DNA of 64,000 bases, taken from Mesorhizobium sp. CU3 (GTDB taxonomy: Bacteria > Pseudomonadota > Alphaproteobacteria > Rhizobiales > Rhizobiaceae). The notes under the pieces were generated by a model. The model had not been told where the DNA came from. It was given only the letters and a program-made list of their open reading frames with translations, and ran no database searches. Positions 44,833-53,621 of this stretch are shown piece by piece. The position numbers and the translations under genes are program-made. The stretch covers positions 186,001-250,000 of the forward strand of contig NZ_VFWX01000003.1 of NCBI RefSeq assembly GCF_006442965.1, in the 5' to 3' direction. Position 1 is the stretch's first letter. Each line of letters begins with the position of its first letter.

Positions 44833-45078
44833 ATGTTCAACCCGTGGATCGATCTGTCCCTTTCCATACTCGAGGCCCAGCAGGTCATTTTGCTTCGAAC
44901 GATACGACTTGCCCAAGGTGGCAAGCGGGCCGAGCTGGAGGCCAAGCGCATGATGAGCGAAAAAATTGAAGCTATGGGTCGCGCCGGAGCCATGATGTTG
45001 ATGGGGGCCTCCGCAGAGCGGATTGCTCGCTTATATGGAAACAAGATCAGCGCCAACAGGAAACGTCTCTCACGCTGA
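44833..45078 (+). CDS. Small helical hypothetical protein
   Basis: The 81-residue product (MFNPWIDLSLSILEAQQVIL, LRTIRLAQGGKRAELEAKRM, then MMLMGASAERIARLYGNKIS) is rich in amphipathic helices and resembles small phasin-like or polymer-associated rhizobial proteins in composition. No domain is firmly recognised. A weak GGAG lies ahead of the ATG (TCTGGAGCAATTCT). It is followed by another small gene on the same strand. Confidence 0.6.
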   Translation: MFNPWIDLSLSILEAQQVILLRTIRLAQGGKRAELEAKRMMSEKIEAMGRAGAMMLMGASAERIARLYGNKISANRKRLSR

Positions 45079-45159
45079 CCGGCTAACGCTCGGCTAGGAA
45101 CTCATTGGAACCTTGTCGACCGCAGCGCATGCATGAGCGTTCTTAACCCGAGGGCACCC

Positions 45160-45384
45160 ATGTCTATCATCGATAGCATCACCGGCATTTTTTCCGCGAA
45201 GGAAGAGCCAAAGAAGGCTCCTGCGAAGAAGGCGGCTTCCAGCAAGGCGCAGCCCAAAAAGGCGACCACCGCCGTCAAGAAGACTGGAGCTGCGCCCGCG
45301 ATGGCATCTCACTCGAAGGATAGCGCTGCAGAGGGAAAATCTGGCCAGTCCAAGACCGCGGCGAAGAAAAACGCCGGTCGCTGA
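45160..45384 (+). CDS. Lys/Ala-rich basic small protein
   Basis: From ATG 45160 (preceded by GAGGGCACCC) the 74-residue protein has a short hydrophobic start MSIIDSITGIFSAKEEP and then a Lys-Ala-Pro-Thr-rich tail (KKAPAKKAASSKAQPKKATT). The tail resembles histone H1-like nucleoid proteins and disordered acidic-free linkers. It could bind nucleic acid, but no domain supports this. A start at 45133 is possible. Confidence 0.55.
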   Translation: MSIIDSITGIFSAKEEPKKAPAKKAASSKAQPKKATTAVKKTGAAPAMASHSKDSAAEGKSGQSKTAAKKNAGR

Positions 45385-45435
45385 AGCCGACACGTCCCAC
45401 TAGGCACAAGGTACAATTTTACGGCGAACCTGGAC

Positions 45436-45908
45436 TTAAATGACGCCGGTCCCGCCATTGGCGTCGAAGACGCTGCCATGGGCGAAGCTGAGATCGTTTG
45501 AGGGCAAGCACATCCAGCCAACCTCCGAAGGCTGGCCGGCCCGGCCGAGCGGCGTGTCCTGGCCTGGAGCGGCGTCCTGCACCGGGTCGGGCGCGACGGC
45601 GTTCATGCGCGTTCCCTTCTTGGCCCAGTTGCTTTGCCCATCCCTTGATGAAGATCGCTGTGCCGCCCTTCGTCGTGGCATAGTCCAGAAGCTCCTCGCC
45701 AGGTTTGAAGGAGTTTGAGGCGGTATTGATGGTGGCCGCTCGTGGCCTCATGTACCCAGCGCCGCCTTGGCGATCAAGAACATCGCATAGAGATTGGGAT
45801 TGGCCGTCCTGTCGAATTTTGGGTAATTTCGTGGATCGATTTCGGACTGCTGGTAGGCGGCATTGTTGGGAAGGATGTCGAGGCCGCCGGGCTCGCTGCT
45901 CGCCGAGC
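45436..45908 (-). pseudogene. SDR-family oxidoreductase remnant
   Basis: Joined minus-strand frames read the C-terminal half of a glucose/ribitol-type short-chain dehydrogenase: LDILPNNAAYQQSEIDPRNY, PNLYAMFLIAKAALG, INTASNSFKPGEELLDYATT (Tyr and Lys of the active site), KGWAKQLGQEG and a final GSVFDANGGTGVI before the stop at 45436. The N-terminal NAD-binding half is missing, replaced at about 45908 by the end of the neighbouring enolase-family gene, and at least two frameshifts are present. It marks a recombination junction. Confidence 0.65.
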
Positions 45909-47108
45909 TCAGTCGAAGAAGCCCACATCCTCTTCGCTGAGATATTTCCGGGCCGCTTCCGGGTCGATATCGAGGCCCAACCCCGGCGCTTCCAGCAAGT
46001 CCACCATGCTGTCTTTGACGATCTGTTTCGGCAGACCGATGACCAGATCCTCCCACCACGCGTCGGAGGCACTCGGATATTCGAATGCGATATAGTTGGC
46101 GGGCAAGGTGGCGCAGACATTGATCAGCGCGCCGAGGCCGAGCAGGCCGTTTGCGGTGCCGTGCGGCGCCATCAGGATCGAGTGCATGTAGGCGTGCTCG
46201 GCGACCCATTTAAGCTCGGCGATGCCGCCGATATCGGCCGGATCGGGCCCGATGACGCGAACCGCCTGCGTCTCGATCAGTTCCTTGAAATTGTGCCTGA
46301 GGTAGATCTGCTCGCCGGTATGGATCGGCGTCGAGGTGGAGGTGGTCAGTTCGCGATAGGCCTGAGGATTGACCCACGGCACATAGTCGCCCGTCAGCAT
46401 GTCCTCCAGCCACATCAGATTGTATTTCTCGACCGCCCGGGCGAATTTGATCGCGTCGGGCAGCATCCAGCCCGGGCCGCAGTCGAGCGCCAGGCTGACC
46501 TTGTCGCCCAGCACCTCCTTCATCGCCGCCACGCAGTCGAGCATGTGATTGAAACCGCGCTCGCTGATCACGCCCTGATCCATGGCGCCGTGATAGCCGG
46601 CCTTCTTTTGCGTCACGCCGTAATGGAAGCCCTCGATAGAGTCCTTCATGTTGGAGTGGAACGAGATCCCCTGCTTGACCATGAAGAAATTCTGTGGCTG
46701 CTCCATCATCCATTTGACATCGGCGGCGTAATCCTCTGGCCGGTCGCCCGTGCGCTTGCGGCGGATCGAGCCGTTATAGACGCGGACCTTGTCGCGCACC
46801 TTGCCGCCGAGCAGTTTGTAAACCGGCACGCCCGCGGCCTTGCCGGCAATGTCCCACAGCGCATGTTCGATGGCGCTCACCGCCGCGCCATAGGGCTTGA
46901 ACGAACCGCGCTGGCGGATCTTCAGCATCACCCGCTCGACGTCGGTCGGGTCCTCGCCGATCAGCGCCTCGCGGAAGTGAAGCACAAACGGTTTCAGGTA
47001 GGTCTTGGTGTACTCGACCTCGCCAAGGCCATGGAGCCCCTCATCGGTGACGATACGGACGATCGGATGCTTGCCGATGACGGCGCAGCGCAGGTCGGTG
47101 ATCTTCAT
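45909..47108 (-). CDS. Enolase-superfamily sugar-acid dehydratase (first of four)
   Basis: The 399-residue enzyme has a capping domain (1-120, KPYGAAVSAIEHALWDIAGK) and a TIM barrel. Metal ligands are Asp in LALDCGPGW (about 207), Glu in WLEDM (about 233) and Glu in HTGEQ (about 265), with a candidate catalytic His in APHGTANG (about 314). It fits the mandelate racemase subgroup acting on acid sugars by proton abstraction next to the carboxylate; the substrate is unknown. It is the last gene of the leftward operon, nine bases after the NIPSNAP stop, with AGGA before its ATG. Confidence 0.88.
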   Translation of the reverse strand: MKITDLRCAVIGKHPIVRIVTDEGLHGLGEVEYTKTYLKPFVLHFREALIGEDPTDVERVMLKIRQRGSFKPYGAAVSAIEHALWDIAGKAAGVPVYKLLGGKVRDKVRVYNGSIRRKRTGDRPEDYAADVKWMMEQPQNFFMVKQGISFHSNMKDSIEGFHYGVTQKKAGYHGAMDQGVISERGFNHMLDCVAAMKEVLGDKVSLALDCGPGWMLPDAIKFARAVEKYNLMWLEDMLTGDYVPWVNPQAYRELTTSTSTPIHTGEQIYLRHNFKELIETQAVRVIGPDPADIGGIAELKWVAEHAYMHSILMAPHGTANGLLGLGALINVCATLPANYIAFEYPSASDAWWEDLVIGLPKQIVKDSMVDLLEAPGLGLDIDPEAARKYLSEEDVGFFD

Positions 47109-47117
47109 GGCGCAGTC

Positions 47118-47444
47118 CTATTTCACAGACGAGAAAGCTGTCGGCGTGAGCAGCTGACTGCTGATATTGGCAATGATCTGCCCGTCGCGCTGAGACTCGT
47201 CGACTGCCTTGTGCCATGCCGGATCGGTGACAAAAGCCGTCCATTTCGTCTCCCGCTCGGCCAGCGATTCCCAGGCGAGAAAATAGGTGAGACGATTGTT
47301 GTTTTCGCCGATCACCGTGGTGAAAAACCCGGCCTGGCGGATGCCATGCCTCTCCCAGATGGCCAGCGTTTGTTCGGAAAAGCGCTTGAGCAAAGCCGGC
47401 AGCCTGCCGGGCAGGCAGTCATAGATACGCAGTTCGTAGATCAT
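47118..47444 (-). CDS. NIPSNAP family protein
   Basis: The 108-residue product (MIYELRIYDCLPGRLPALLK ... GIRQAGFFTTVIG) is a ferredoxin-like alpha-beta barrel of the NIPSNAP family, seen as small monooxygenase-fold proteins. Members often sit in catabolic clusters without a proven reaction. Here it separates two dehydratase genes in one operon, so a role in the same pathway is likely. The start at 47442-47444 is the only ATG that fits the family length. Confidence 0.85.
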   Translation of the reverse strand: MIYELRIYDCLPGRLPALLKRFSEQTLAIWERHGIRQAGFFTTVIGENNNRLTYFLAWESLAERETKWTAFVTDPAWHKAVDESQRDGQIIANISSQLLTPTAFSSVK

Positions 47445-47547
47445 GGTTTGGTCCGTTTCTCTCTTCGACTCTCCCTTAGGGAAGGTCGACATGAATGGTC
47501 GGTCGTTGGCCCTATGAGCCTGGGGGAATGATGGCAGGGGGTCTGGG

Positions 47548-48906
47548 CTAACTCCAAGTCCGGTCCCAGCTATATTCATTGTCCCAATGCTCGGTGGACT
47601 GCCATATTTCGGCGACACCGGGCTGCAGATGCTGGCTGATCACCTCGTCGACCACATCATCTATGCCCAGCCCCGGTTTGTCCGTAACGGTGATGAAGCC
47701 GTCCTTCACAAGCGGCTTGGGAAGTCCGGTGACGATGTCGTCCCACCAGACGACATCGGCGGAATGGTATTCGAGCGCCATGAAGTTCTCGCTCGCGGTC
47801 GCGACATGCGCCGCGGCCATCGCGGCAATCGGGCTTTCCGCCATGTGGATTGCCATGGCGACACCGTGATCCTGCGCCATGTCGCCGATCTTCTTGGTCT
47901 CGAGGATGCCGCCGCTGGTGAGAAGGTCCGGGTGGACAATAGAGAGGCCGCCGCTCCTCAGAAGAGGCTCGAAGCCCTCCTTGAGGTAGATGTCCTCGCC
48001 GGTGCAGATCGGCACCGTCGTGGCCTCCTGCAGTTGCCGGTACTGCTCGGTGTATTGCCAGGGGATCACATCCTCGAGCCAGGCAGGGACGTATTTCTCG
48101 ATACGGCGCGACAAGCGAATGCCGTCCTGCAGCGAGATATGGCCGACATGGTCGATGGCTAATGGGATCTCGTAGCCGATGACCTCGCGGACCTCGTGGA
48201 TATATTGCTCGAGCAGGTCGATCCCCTTCTCCGTGAAATGCAGGCCAGTGAACGGGTGTTGCACGTTCTGCGCATCGTAGGCGAGATTGCGGGCCTTGCG
48301 CTCCTCCAGCGTGCCGCCGCGCCCGCGCGGATTGCCGTGAAACCCATCGAGCGCGCCGGCGGGCGCTGTCACGGCGCCCGGAATGTGGGCTATCTGCATC
48401 AGGCCCAAATCCATCTTGAGGAAGGTGAAGCCGCGTTCCATGCGCGCCTTGAGGCGCTTGCCGGTTTCGGTGCCGCTCGGCTTCTCCGCGTCGGTATCGC
48501 AATAGACGCGCACGCGATTGCGAAACTTGCCGCCGAGCATCTGATAGATCGGCACGCCATAGGCCTTGCCGGCGAGGTCCCAGAGCGCGATCTCGACCGC
48601 CGACACGCCGCCGCCCTGCCGCCCATGCCCGCCGAACTGCTTGATGCGACGGAACAGGCGGTCGATGTCGCAAGGATTCTCGCCGAGCAGCCGGCTCTTC
48701 AACATCAGCGCAAAAGTGGCGCTGGCGCCGTCGCGCACCTCGCCGAGGCCGACGATGCCCTGGTTGGTGTAGATCTTGAGCAGCGCCGAAGTGAATGGTG
48801 CGCCGACGATTTCGGCCACCCGCATGTCGGTGATGCGAAGGTCGGACGGCCTGGAACTGGTGTTGACCCGATTGAGAGCCTCGTCGGCTCCATCCGTTTT
48901 TGGCAT
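47548..48906 (-). CDS. Enolase-superfamily dehydratase (second of four)
   Basis: The 452-residue protein (ATG 48904-48906, preceded by GAGGACA) is larger than usual because of inserts around residues 170-230 ([17 protein letters not shown]). Barrel ligands are visible: Asp in LAIDHVGHI (about 249), Glu in WLEDV (about 277), Glu in CTGEDIYL (about 302), and His in IHMAESP (about 352). The His after Asp-249 (DHVGH) resembles the extra base of mannonate or related dehydratases. The substrate is unknown. It is the middle gene of the leftward operon. Confidence 0.88.
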   Translation of the reverse strand: MPKTDGADEALNRVNTSSRPSDLRITDMRVAEIVGAPFTSALLKIYTNQGIVGLGEVRDGASATFALMLKSRLLGENPCDIDRLFRRIKQFGGHGRQGGGVSAVEIALWDLAGKAYGVPIYQMLGGKFRNRVRVYCDTDAEKPSGTETGKRLKARMERGFTFLKMDLGLMQIAHIPGAVTAPAGALDGFHGNPRGRGGTLEERKARNLAYDAQNVQHPFTGLHFTEKGIDLLEQYIHEVREVIGYEIPLAIDHVGHISLQDGIRLSRRIEKYVPAWLEDVIPWQYTEQYRQLQEATTVPICTGEDIYLKEGFEPLLRSGGLSIVHPDLLTSGGILETKKIGDMAQDHGVAMAIHMAESPIAAMAAAHVATASENFMALEYHSADVVWWDDIVTGLPKPLVKDGFITVTDKPGLGIDDVVDEVISQHLQPGVAEIWQSTEHWDNEYSWDRTWS

Positions 48907-48970
48907 GACTTGTCCTCGTTCTGATCGGCGGAACTGGTCGTCCGGCACAACGGCGACAGCACAGACAGTG

Positions 48971-50137
48971 CTAGGCCAGCTCGATCTCGTGCGCCTGCAG
49001 ATAGTCGCGGTTCATCTCGACGCCGAGGCCGGGCTTCGACGTCAGCTTGAGATTGCCGTTGGAAACGTCGAGCGATTTGTCGATGAGGTGATCGTATTTG
49101 GAGAGGTCCCACTCCGAGGTTTCGAGCTTGTAGAAGTTGGGAACCGTCATCATCACCTGCGCTCCCGCAACCACGTTGATCGGGCCCGCGGCGTCATGCG
49201 GCGAGACCGGGACGTAGTAGGCTTCGCACAGGGCGGAGATCTTCTTGAGCTCGGTGATGCCGCCCGTCCAGGTGACGTCCGGCATGATGTAGTCGGCGAG
49301 CTTGTTCTCGAGAACAGGCACGAAATCCCATTTCGTGTGACCGCGCTCGCCCCAGGAGATGGCGGCGCTGACCTTGTCGCGCACCTGTTTGAGCGCATTG
49401 AGGCTCTCGGGCGGACAGGGCTCCTCGAACCAGTCGATCTGGCCGGCCTCCTCGAGGCTGCGGCAGAGGCGGATAGCGGTAGGGACGTCGAAGCGGCCAT
49501 GCGCGTCGATGAGGATGTCGACATCGGGACCCGCCGTTTCGCGGATCAAAGCCGTCAATTCGGCGGCTTCGCGCTCATCCTTGCGGGTCATGCCGCCGTC
49601 GAGATAGCCGTCCCGCCTCTCGCGGGCCACGCCGTCGACGATAGGGCCCTGGTGGGGAAACGGGTCGAATTTAAGCCCGGTGTGGCCGGATTCCACGATG
49701 TCGCGAATTTCGCGGACCACCGCTTCCTTGCTGGTGAATTTGGTCTGGTTGGGGTGGGTGTAAAGCGCGATCTCATCGCGCACCGGCCCGCCCAGCAGCT
49801 CATAGATCGGCTTGCCCAGGACTTTGCCGCGGATATCCCAAAGCGCGATGTCGATGGCGCTTACGCATTCGACGGCCGCGCCGCGGCTGCCCATATAGGT
49901 GAACCTGCGGAAAATCTTGTGCCAGAGATGCTCGATGCGCGCCGGATCCTCGCCTGCCACGGCGACACCGATCTGCCGCAGGATGGTGCAGAGCGCGCGA
50001 TTGGCGAGCTTTGTCGTGGTGGTGATCTCGCCCCAGCCGCTGACCCCCTCGTCGGTCGTCACTTCGACGAACAGGTACTCTCCCCAATAAGATGCATCGG
50101 ACTTGATCAGCCACGGCCGAATACTCGTGATTTTCAT
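48971..50137 (-). CDS. Enolase-superfamily dehydratase, galactonate/gluconate-dehydratase-like (third of four)
   Basis: The 388-residue enzyme has the capping domain ([14 protein letters not shown] boundary) and the barrel residues LKFDPF (about 180), LIDAHGRFD (Asp and His about 208-212), WFEEP (about 236), GERGH (about 264) and catalytic SPHDAAGP (about 314). This set is closest to D-galactonate-type or RspA-like dehydratases, which convert aldonates to 2-keto-3-deoxy sugars. A good AAGGG ribosome-binding sequence precedes the ATG. It is the first structural gene after the GntR regulator. Confidence 0.9.
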   Translation of the reverse strand: MKITSIRPWLIKSDASYWGEYLFVEVTTDEGVSGWGEITTTTKLANRALCTILRQIGVAVAGEDPARIEHLWHKIFRRFTYMGSRGAAVECVSAIDIALWDIRGKVLGKPIYELLGGPVRDEIALYTHPNQTKFTSKEAVVREIRDIVESGHTGLKFDPFPHQGPIVDGVARERRDGYLDGGMTRKDEREAAELTALIRETAGPDVDILIDAHGRFDVPTAIRLCRSLEEAGQIDWFEEPCPPESLNALKQVRDKVSAAISWGERGHTKWDFVPVLENKLADYIMPDVTWTGGITELKKISALCEAYYVPVSPHDAAGPINVVAGAQVMMTVPNFYKLETSEWDLSKYDHLIDKSLDVSNGNLKLTSKPGLGVEMNRDYLQAHEIELA

Positions 50138-50183
50138 CTCAACTACCCTTTTCTGAAATGGCCAGGCTGATTGTCCGGATTGG

Positions 50184-50894
50184 CTATCCGGCCCGGGCGG
50201 CGTTGCGCGCGCGCATGTGTTCGAGGACATGCCGGCCGGACCCCTCGACATGGCGCGAAATGAGTTCGGCCGCCGCGTCGGCGTTTCCCGCCTTGACATG
50301 CGCGATGAGCTCGCGGTGCTCGCGGATGATCGCGGCGCGCCGGGCCAGCGTGAAATTGAAACGCCGGCTGACCGCTCGCAGCACCTCGCGATGCTTCCAC
50401 CAAAGCTCGGCGGCATGGCGATTGTAGTGCCGCTGGTACATCACGGTGTGGAAGGCCGTATCCAGCTCGCTGTGCCTGAACGTGTCGGAGAAATTGTTCT
50501 CTTCGATCAGGCCCTGGAGACGTTCGAGCTCGGCGATGTCCTCGTCGGTCGCCATGCCGACAAACCAGCGCGTCAGGGCGGGCTCGATCAAAACGCCGAT
50601 CTCGTAGATGTCGCGGACGAAATCCTGATCAATGGGCCGCACGCGCGCCCCGCGATTGGGGAGAAAGGTGACGAAGCCTTCTCCGCGCAGGAGTTGCAGG
50701 GCCTCGCGCACGGGATTGGTCGAGGTGCCGTGACGCCGGGCGAGATCGGCGACCACAAGCCGTTCGTTGGCCGCCAGCCGTCCTTCGATAATGTCTTCCC
50801 TGATCTGCTCATAAAGCGAGGCGCCCTCGCTCGAGGCTCCGAGGGCGTCGATCCCCTCGGGCGGCTCCGCTTTGAAATTCTTCGTTTCGGCCAA
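50184..50894 (-). CDS. GntR-family (FCD) transcriptional regulator
   Basis: The 236-residue repressor type has an N-terminal winged helix (SLYEQIREDIIEGRLAANER then LARRHGTSTNPVREALQLLR) and a C-terminal all-helical FCD effector domain with metal-ligand His/Asp positions (DTAFHTVMYQRH, HRELI, HVEGSGRHV). TTG 50894 is the start because GGGGGA lies 6-11 bases upstream; an ATG further up is out of context. FCD regulators usually sense sugar acids. It lies between the two divergent catabolic operons and probably controls both. Confidence 0.9.
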   Translation of the reverse strand: MAETKNFKAEPPEGIDALGASSEGASLYEQIREDIIEGRLAANERLVVADLARRHGTSTNPVREALQLLRGEGFVTFLPNRGARVRPIDQDFVRDIYEIGVLIEPALTRWFVGMATDEDIAELERLQGLIEENNFSDTFRHSELDTAFHTVMYQRHYNRHAAELWWKHREVLRAVSRRFNFTLARRAAIIREHRELIAHVKAGNADAAAELISRHVEGSGRHVLEHMRARNAARAG

Positions 50895-50973
50895 GGCAGT
50901 CCCCCAAGTCAATACACACACTGCCCTATATCACGCTCATCTTTGACAAAACAATGTACGATTTCGTGCGTTG

Positions 50974-50986
50974 ACAGACAATCTGT
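50974..50986. promoter_or_regulatory. Candidate GntR operator (ACAGA-caa-TCTGT)
   Basis: ACAGA (50974-50978) and TCTGT (50982-50986) form a perfect inverted repeat in the intergenic region between the GntR gene and the ABC operon. It overlaps a TTGACA hexamer at 50971-50976. Position and symmetry fit an operator, but no second copy was found to confirm it. Confidence 0.35.
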
Positions 50987-51105
50987 GATCTGAAAACGTA
51001 TAAAATGCTCGAAGGGATACACAGAAACATGTCCCGCGGATGGAAAGAGCAAGGACCGCTTACCTAATCGCAGAGCGGCACGGGAGAGAAACAAGGAGGA
51101 GACCT

Positions 51106-52587
51106 ATGACGAGGAGTACGCTCGGCGGTGCCGTTCTGCGCGGCACTGTCTCCACTGCTTTAATGGCATCTTTGATGTCGGCGCCGGCGCTTGCCGCGCC
51201 GCCGGTCGACCTGAGCAAGTGGTCGCCTGAATATGTGCGCTCGATTGCCGGCACGCAGGATTTCGACACGGCGGCCGATTGCGGCAAGGTCACCCCGCTC
51301 GACTACAAGGGGCGACTGACATTTTGGTATCAGGGGGTGTTCGAGGGCGATCCCGATCTCCTGCGCCAATACTACAAGGATTTCTTCGAGACCTTCCGCA
51401 AGACCTATCCAAACATCCAGCTCGAGGAACAGGCCCTCACCTACAACGACCTGCTCGACAAGTTCCGCACCGCGCTGCTCGGCAATGCGGCGCCGATGGC
51501 GGTCCGCCTGCAAATTCTCGGCGGCACCGAGTTCGCTTCGAAAGGCTATCTGCAGCCGCTCAAGCCAGAAGATGTCGGCTATTCGACCGAGGATTTCTGG
51601 CCGGGCGCCATGAAGGCCGTGACCTGGGACGGCGTGACCTATGGCATTCCGACCAACAACGAGACGATGGCGTTCATCTGGAACGCCGACGTCTTCAAGC
51701 GGGCGGGGCTCGATCCGAACAAGCCGCCGGCAACCTGGGACGACGTCGTCAAATATTCCAAGCAGATCCACGATAAGCTTGGCATTGCCGGTTACGGCCT
51801 GGTGGCGCGCAAGAATGCCGGCAACACGCCCTACCGCTTCATGCCGCAGCTGTGGGCCTATGGCGGCGGTGTCTTCGACGAAGCGGCAGCGAACCCCACC
51901 TACAAGGATATCGAGCTCAACAGCGCGCAGAGCAAGGCGGCGCTGCAGGCCTCATACGACATGTATGTTCGCGACAAGTCGGTGCCGGTTTCGGCGCTCA
52001 CCAACCAGCAGGCCGACAACCAGCCTCTGTTCCTTGCCGGCCAGCTCGGCATGATGATCTCGCATCCGTCCGACTACAACGTCATGCTCGACCTGCAGAA
52101 GAAGGCGACGGGAACCGACAAGGACAAGGCGCAGACCGTCATCGACAACATGCGCTACGGCCTGATCCCGACCGGCCCCGACGGCAAGCGCGCCGTCGTG
52201 TTCGGCGGCTCGAACATTCACATCCTGAAGCCTGAATATGTCGAGGGCGGCAAGGTGGACGAGCCGGCGGCAAAGGCCATCATCTGCATGTGGACGAGCC
52301 CAGAATGGTCGCTGAAGATGGCCTATGCCGGCTCGAACCCGGGCAATCTCAACGGCTTCAAGACCAAATGGATGAAGGAACGCCTGGACAGCATCAAGTT
52401 CCTCGATGTCACGACCTCGATGCTGCCATATGGCATCCCCTTCCCGGCGCTGCCGCAGTCGCCCGAGATCATGAATATCATCGTCCCGGACATGATGCAG
52501 AACGCCCTTACCGGAGCGATGACCGTTGACCAGGCGGCGGACGACGCTGCCAAGAAGGTGAAAGATCTGATGGGCGGCGGTCTTTAG
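51106..52587 (+). CDS. Periplasmic binding protein of a sugar ABC importer
   Basis: The 493-residue product has a Sec signal peptide (cleavage after SAPALA) and a large carbohydrate-binding fold (SBP_bac_1 type: PPATWDDVVKYSKQIHDKLG, YRFMPQLWAYGGGVFDEAAA, GQLGMMISHPSDYNVMLD). Its size and its pairing with MalF/MalG-like permeases suggest oligosaccharide or acid-sugar binding. It starts after AAGGAGGAG, an excellent ribosome-binding sequence. A terminator-like hairpin follows the gene, which would keep the binding protein more abundant than the permeases. Confidence 0.93.
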   Translation: MTRSTLGGAVLRGTVSTALMASLMSAPALAAPPVDLSKWSPEYVRSIAGTQDFDTAADCGKVTPLDYKGRLTFWYQGVFEGDPDLLRQYYKDFFETFRKTYPNIQLEEQALTYNDLLDKFRTALLGNAAPMAVRLQILGGTEFASKGYLQPLKPEDVGYSTEDFWPGAMKAVTWDGVTYGIPTNNETMAFIWNADVFKRAGLDPNKPPATWDDVVKYSKQIHDKLGIAGYGLVARKNAGNTPYRFMPQLWAYGGGVFDEAAANPTYKDIELNSAQSKAALQASYDMYVRDKSVPVSALTNQQADNQPLFLAGQLGMMISHPSDYNVMLDLQKKATGTDKDKAQTVIDNMRYGLIPTGPDGKRAVVFGGSNIHILKPEYVEGGKVDEPAAKAIICMWTSPEWSLKMAYAGSNPGNLNGFKTKWMKERLDSIKFLDVTTSMLPYGIPFPALPQSPEIMNIIVPDMMQNALTGAMTVDQAADDAAKKVKDLMGGGL

Positions 52588-52609
52588 TGCAGGCTTGAGC
52601 TGCGATCCG

Positions 52610-52638
52610 ACCGGCTGCGCCTAGATCGCGCAGCCGGT
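52610..52638 (+). terminator. Attenuating hairpin between binding-protein and permease genes
   Basis: ACCGGCTGCGC (52610-52620) and GCGCAGCCGGT (52628-52638) form a perfect 11-bp stem with a 7-base loop, followed by TCTT. It lies 23 bases after the binding-protein stop and 27 before the permease start, fitting partial read-through or mRNA stabilisation rather than full termination. Confidence 0.65.
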
Positions 52639-52664
52639 TCTTCCCGAAACAAGGGCACACCAAA

Positions 52665-53621
52665 GTGACGATCGTGACCGGCAACGAGGCTCGCCGAAGA
52701 GCGCAACCCGCTGGCTCCAGTGTGCCGCGCAAGATTTGGGAGCATCGCGCCGACTACGCCTATGTGCTCCCCGCGATAGCCGTGATGCTCATCGTCATCG
52801 CTTATCCGATCTACTACACGATCGAGCTGTCCTTCTTCAACACGCCGCCCGGCCTGCAGCTGCGCGACAAGATCTTCGTCGGCTTCAACAACTACACGGC
52901 GATCCTGACCAGCGACGTCTTCTGGCAGGTCACGTTCAACACCTTGATCTGGACGATAGGATCCACCTTGATCTCGTTTGTCCTGGGCTTTGCCGCCGCG
53001 CTGGCGCTCCACCGCGACTTCATCGGCCGGGGTATCCTGCGGGCGATCCTGATCATTCCCTGGGTCATCAGCGCGGTCGCGGCCTCCTACATCTGGAAAT
53101 GGATCTACCATTCGGATTTCGGCATCATCGGCGCGGTGCTGGTCGAGCTCGGCTTGACCAGCCGGCCGCCCAATTTCATCGACAACGTCTCAACGGTGCT
53201 GCCCTCGCTGATCGTCGTCAACATCTGGCGCGAGTTTCCGTTCGCCATGATCATGATGATGGCCGGCCTGCAGACTGTTCCCGAACAGTTGTTGCGTGCC
53301 GCCAAAGTCGACGGGGCGAATGCATGGCAGCGCTTCTGGCATGTCACCTTCCCGCATTTGAGGAATGTCTCGACGGTGACGATCCTGCTCTTGGCGGTCG
53401 CCAACTTCAATTCCTTCATCATCCCCTGGATAATGACCGGCGGCGGCCCGTCCAACGCGTCGCATATCTGGATCACCCACATCTATGAGCTGGCCTTCGG
53501 CCGACAGCGTTGGGGCGTGGCGTCGGCCTATTCCGTGCTGCTTTTCCTGATCCTGATGACGCTCGGCTATTTCTATGTCCGCGCGCTGAGCGGCAACGAG
53601 CGGAAGGAAGGGAACGCATGA
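52665..53621 (+). CDS. ABC importer permease, MalF-like
   Basis: This 318-residue inner-membrane protein has six predicted helices and the EAA-type cytosolic loop AAKVDGANAWQRFWHVTFPH near residue 210, which contacts the ATPase. It heterodimerises with the next permease. The GTG at 52665 is the start. It overlaps the next gene by 4 bp (ATGA), so the permeases are translated together. Confidence 0.92.
   Translation: MTIVTGNEARRRAQPAGSSVPRKIWEHRADYAYVLPAIAVMLIVIAYPIYYTIELSFFNTPPGLQLRDKIFVGFNNYTAILTSDVFWQVTFNTLIWTIGSTLISFVLGFAAALALHRDFIGRGILRAILIIPWVISAVAASYIWKWIYHSDFGIIGAVLVELGLTSRPPNFIDNVSTVLPSLIVVNIWREFPFAMIMMMAGLQTVPEQLLRAAKVDGANAWQRFWHVTFPHLRNVSTVTILLLAVANFNSFIIPWIMTGGGPSNASHIWITHIYELAFGRQRWGVASAYSVLLFLILMTLGYFYVRALSGNERKEGNA

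Larger units (their letters stand above)
7644..45908. mobile_element. Putative dusA-linked integrative element / accessory region (boundaries uncertain)
   Basis: The left limit is the dusA 5' end with its adjacent integrase. The region holds a conjugation-type trb operon, several decayed genes, stress-type genes and many small rhizobial hypothetical genes. The right limit is set only by the abrupt change at the truncated SDR remnant next to the catabolic operon. I found no second copy of the dusA 5' sequence (which would mark the right att site), so this may be several overlaid insertions rather than one element. Confidence 0.35.

Noticed and set aside
45705..47531. 608-codon plus-strand frame opposite the first enolase-superfamily gene
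   Set aside because: It is a codon-bias shadow of the real minus-strand gene and lacks domain similarity; a ribosome-binding sequence is also missing.
50971..51004. TTGACA at 50971 with TATAAA at 50999 as a sigma-70 promoter for the binding-protein operon
   Set aside because: The spacer is 22 bases, too long for a standard promoter; the TTGACA overlaps the candidate operator, so it was kept only as context.
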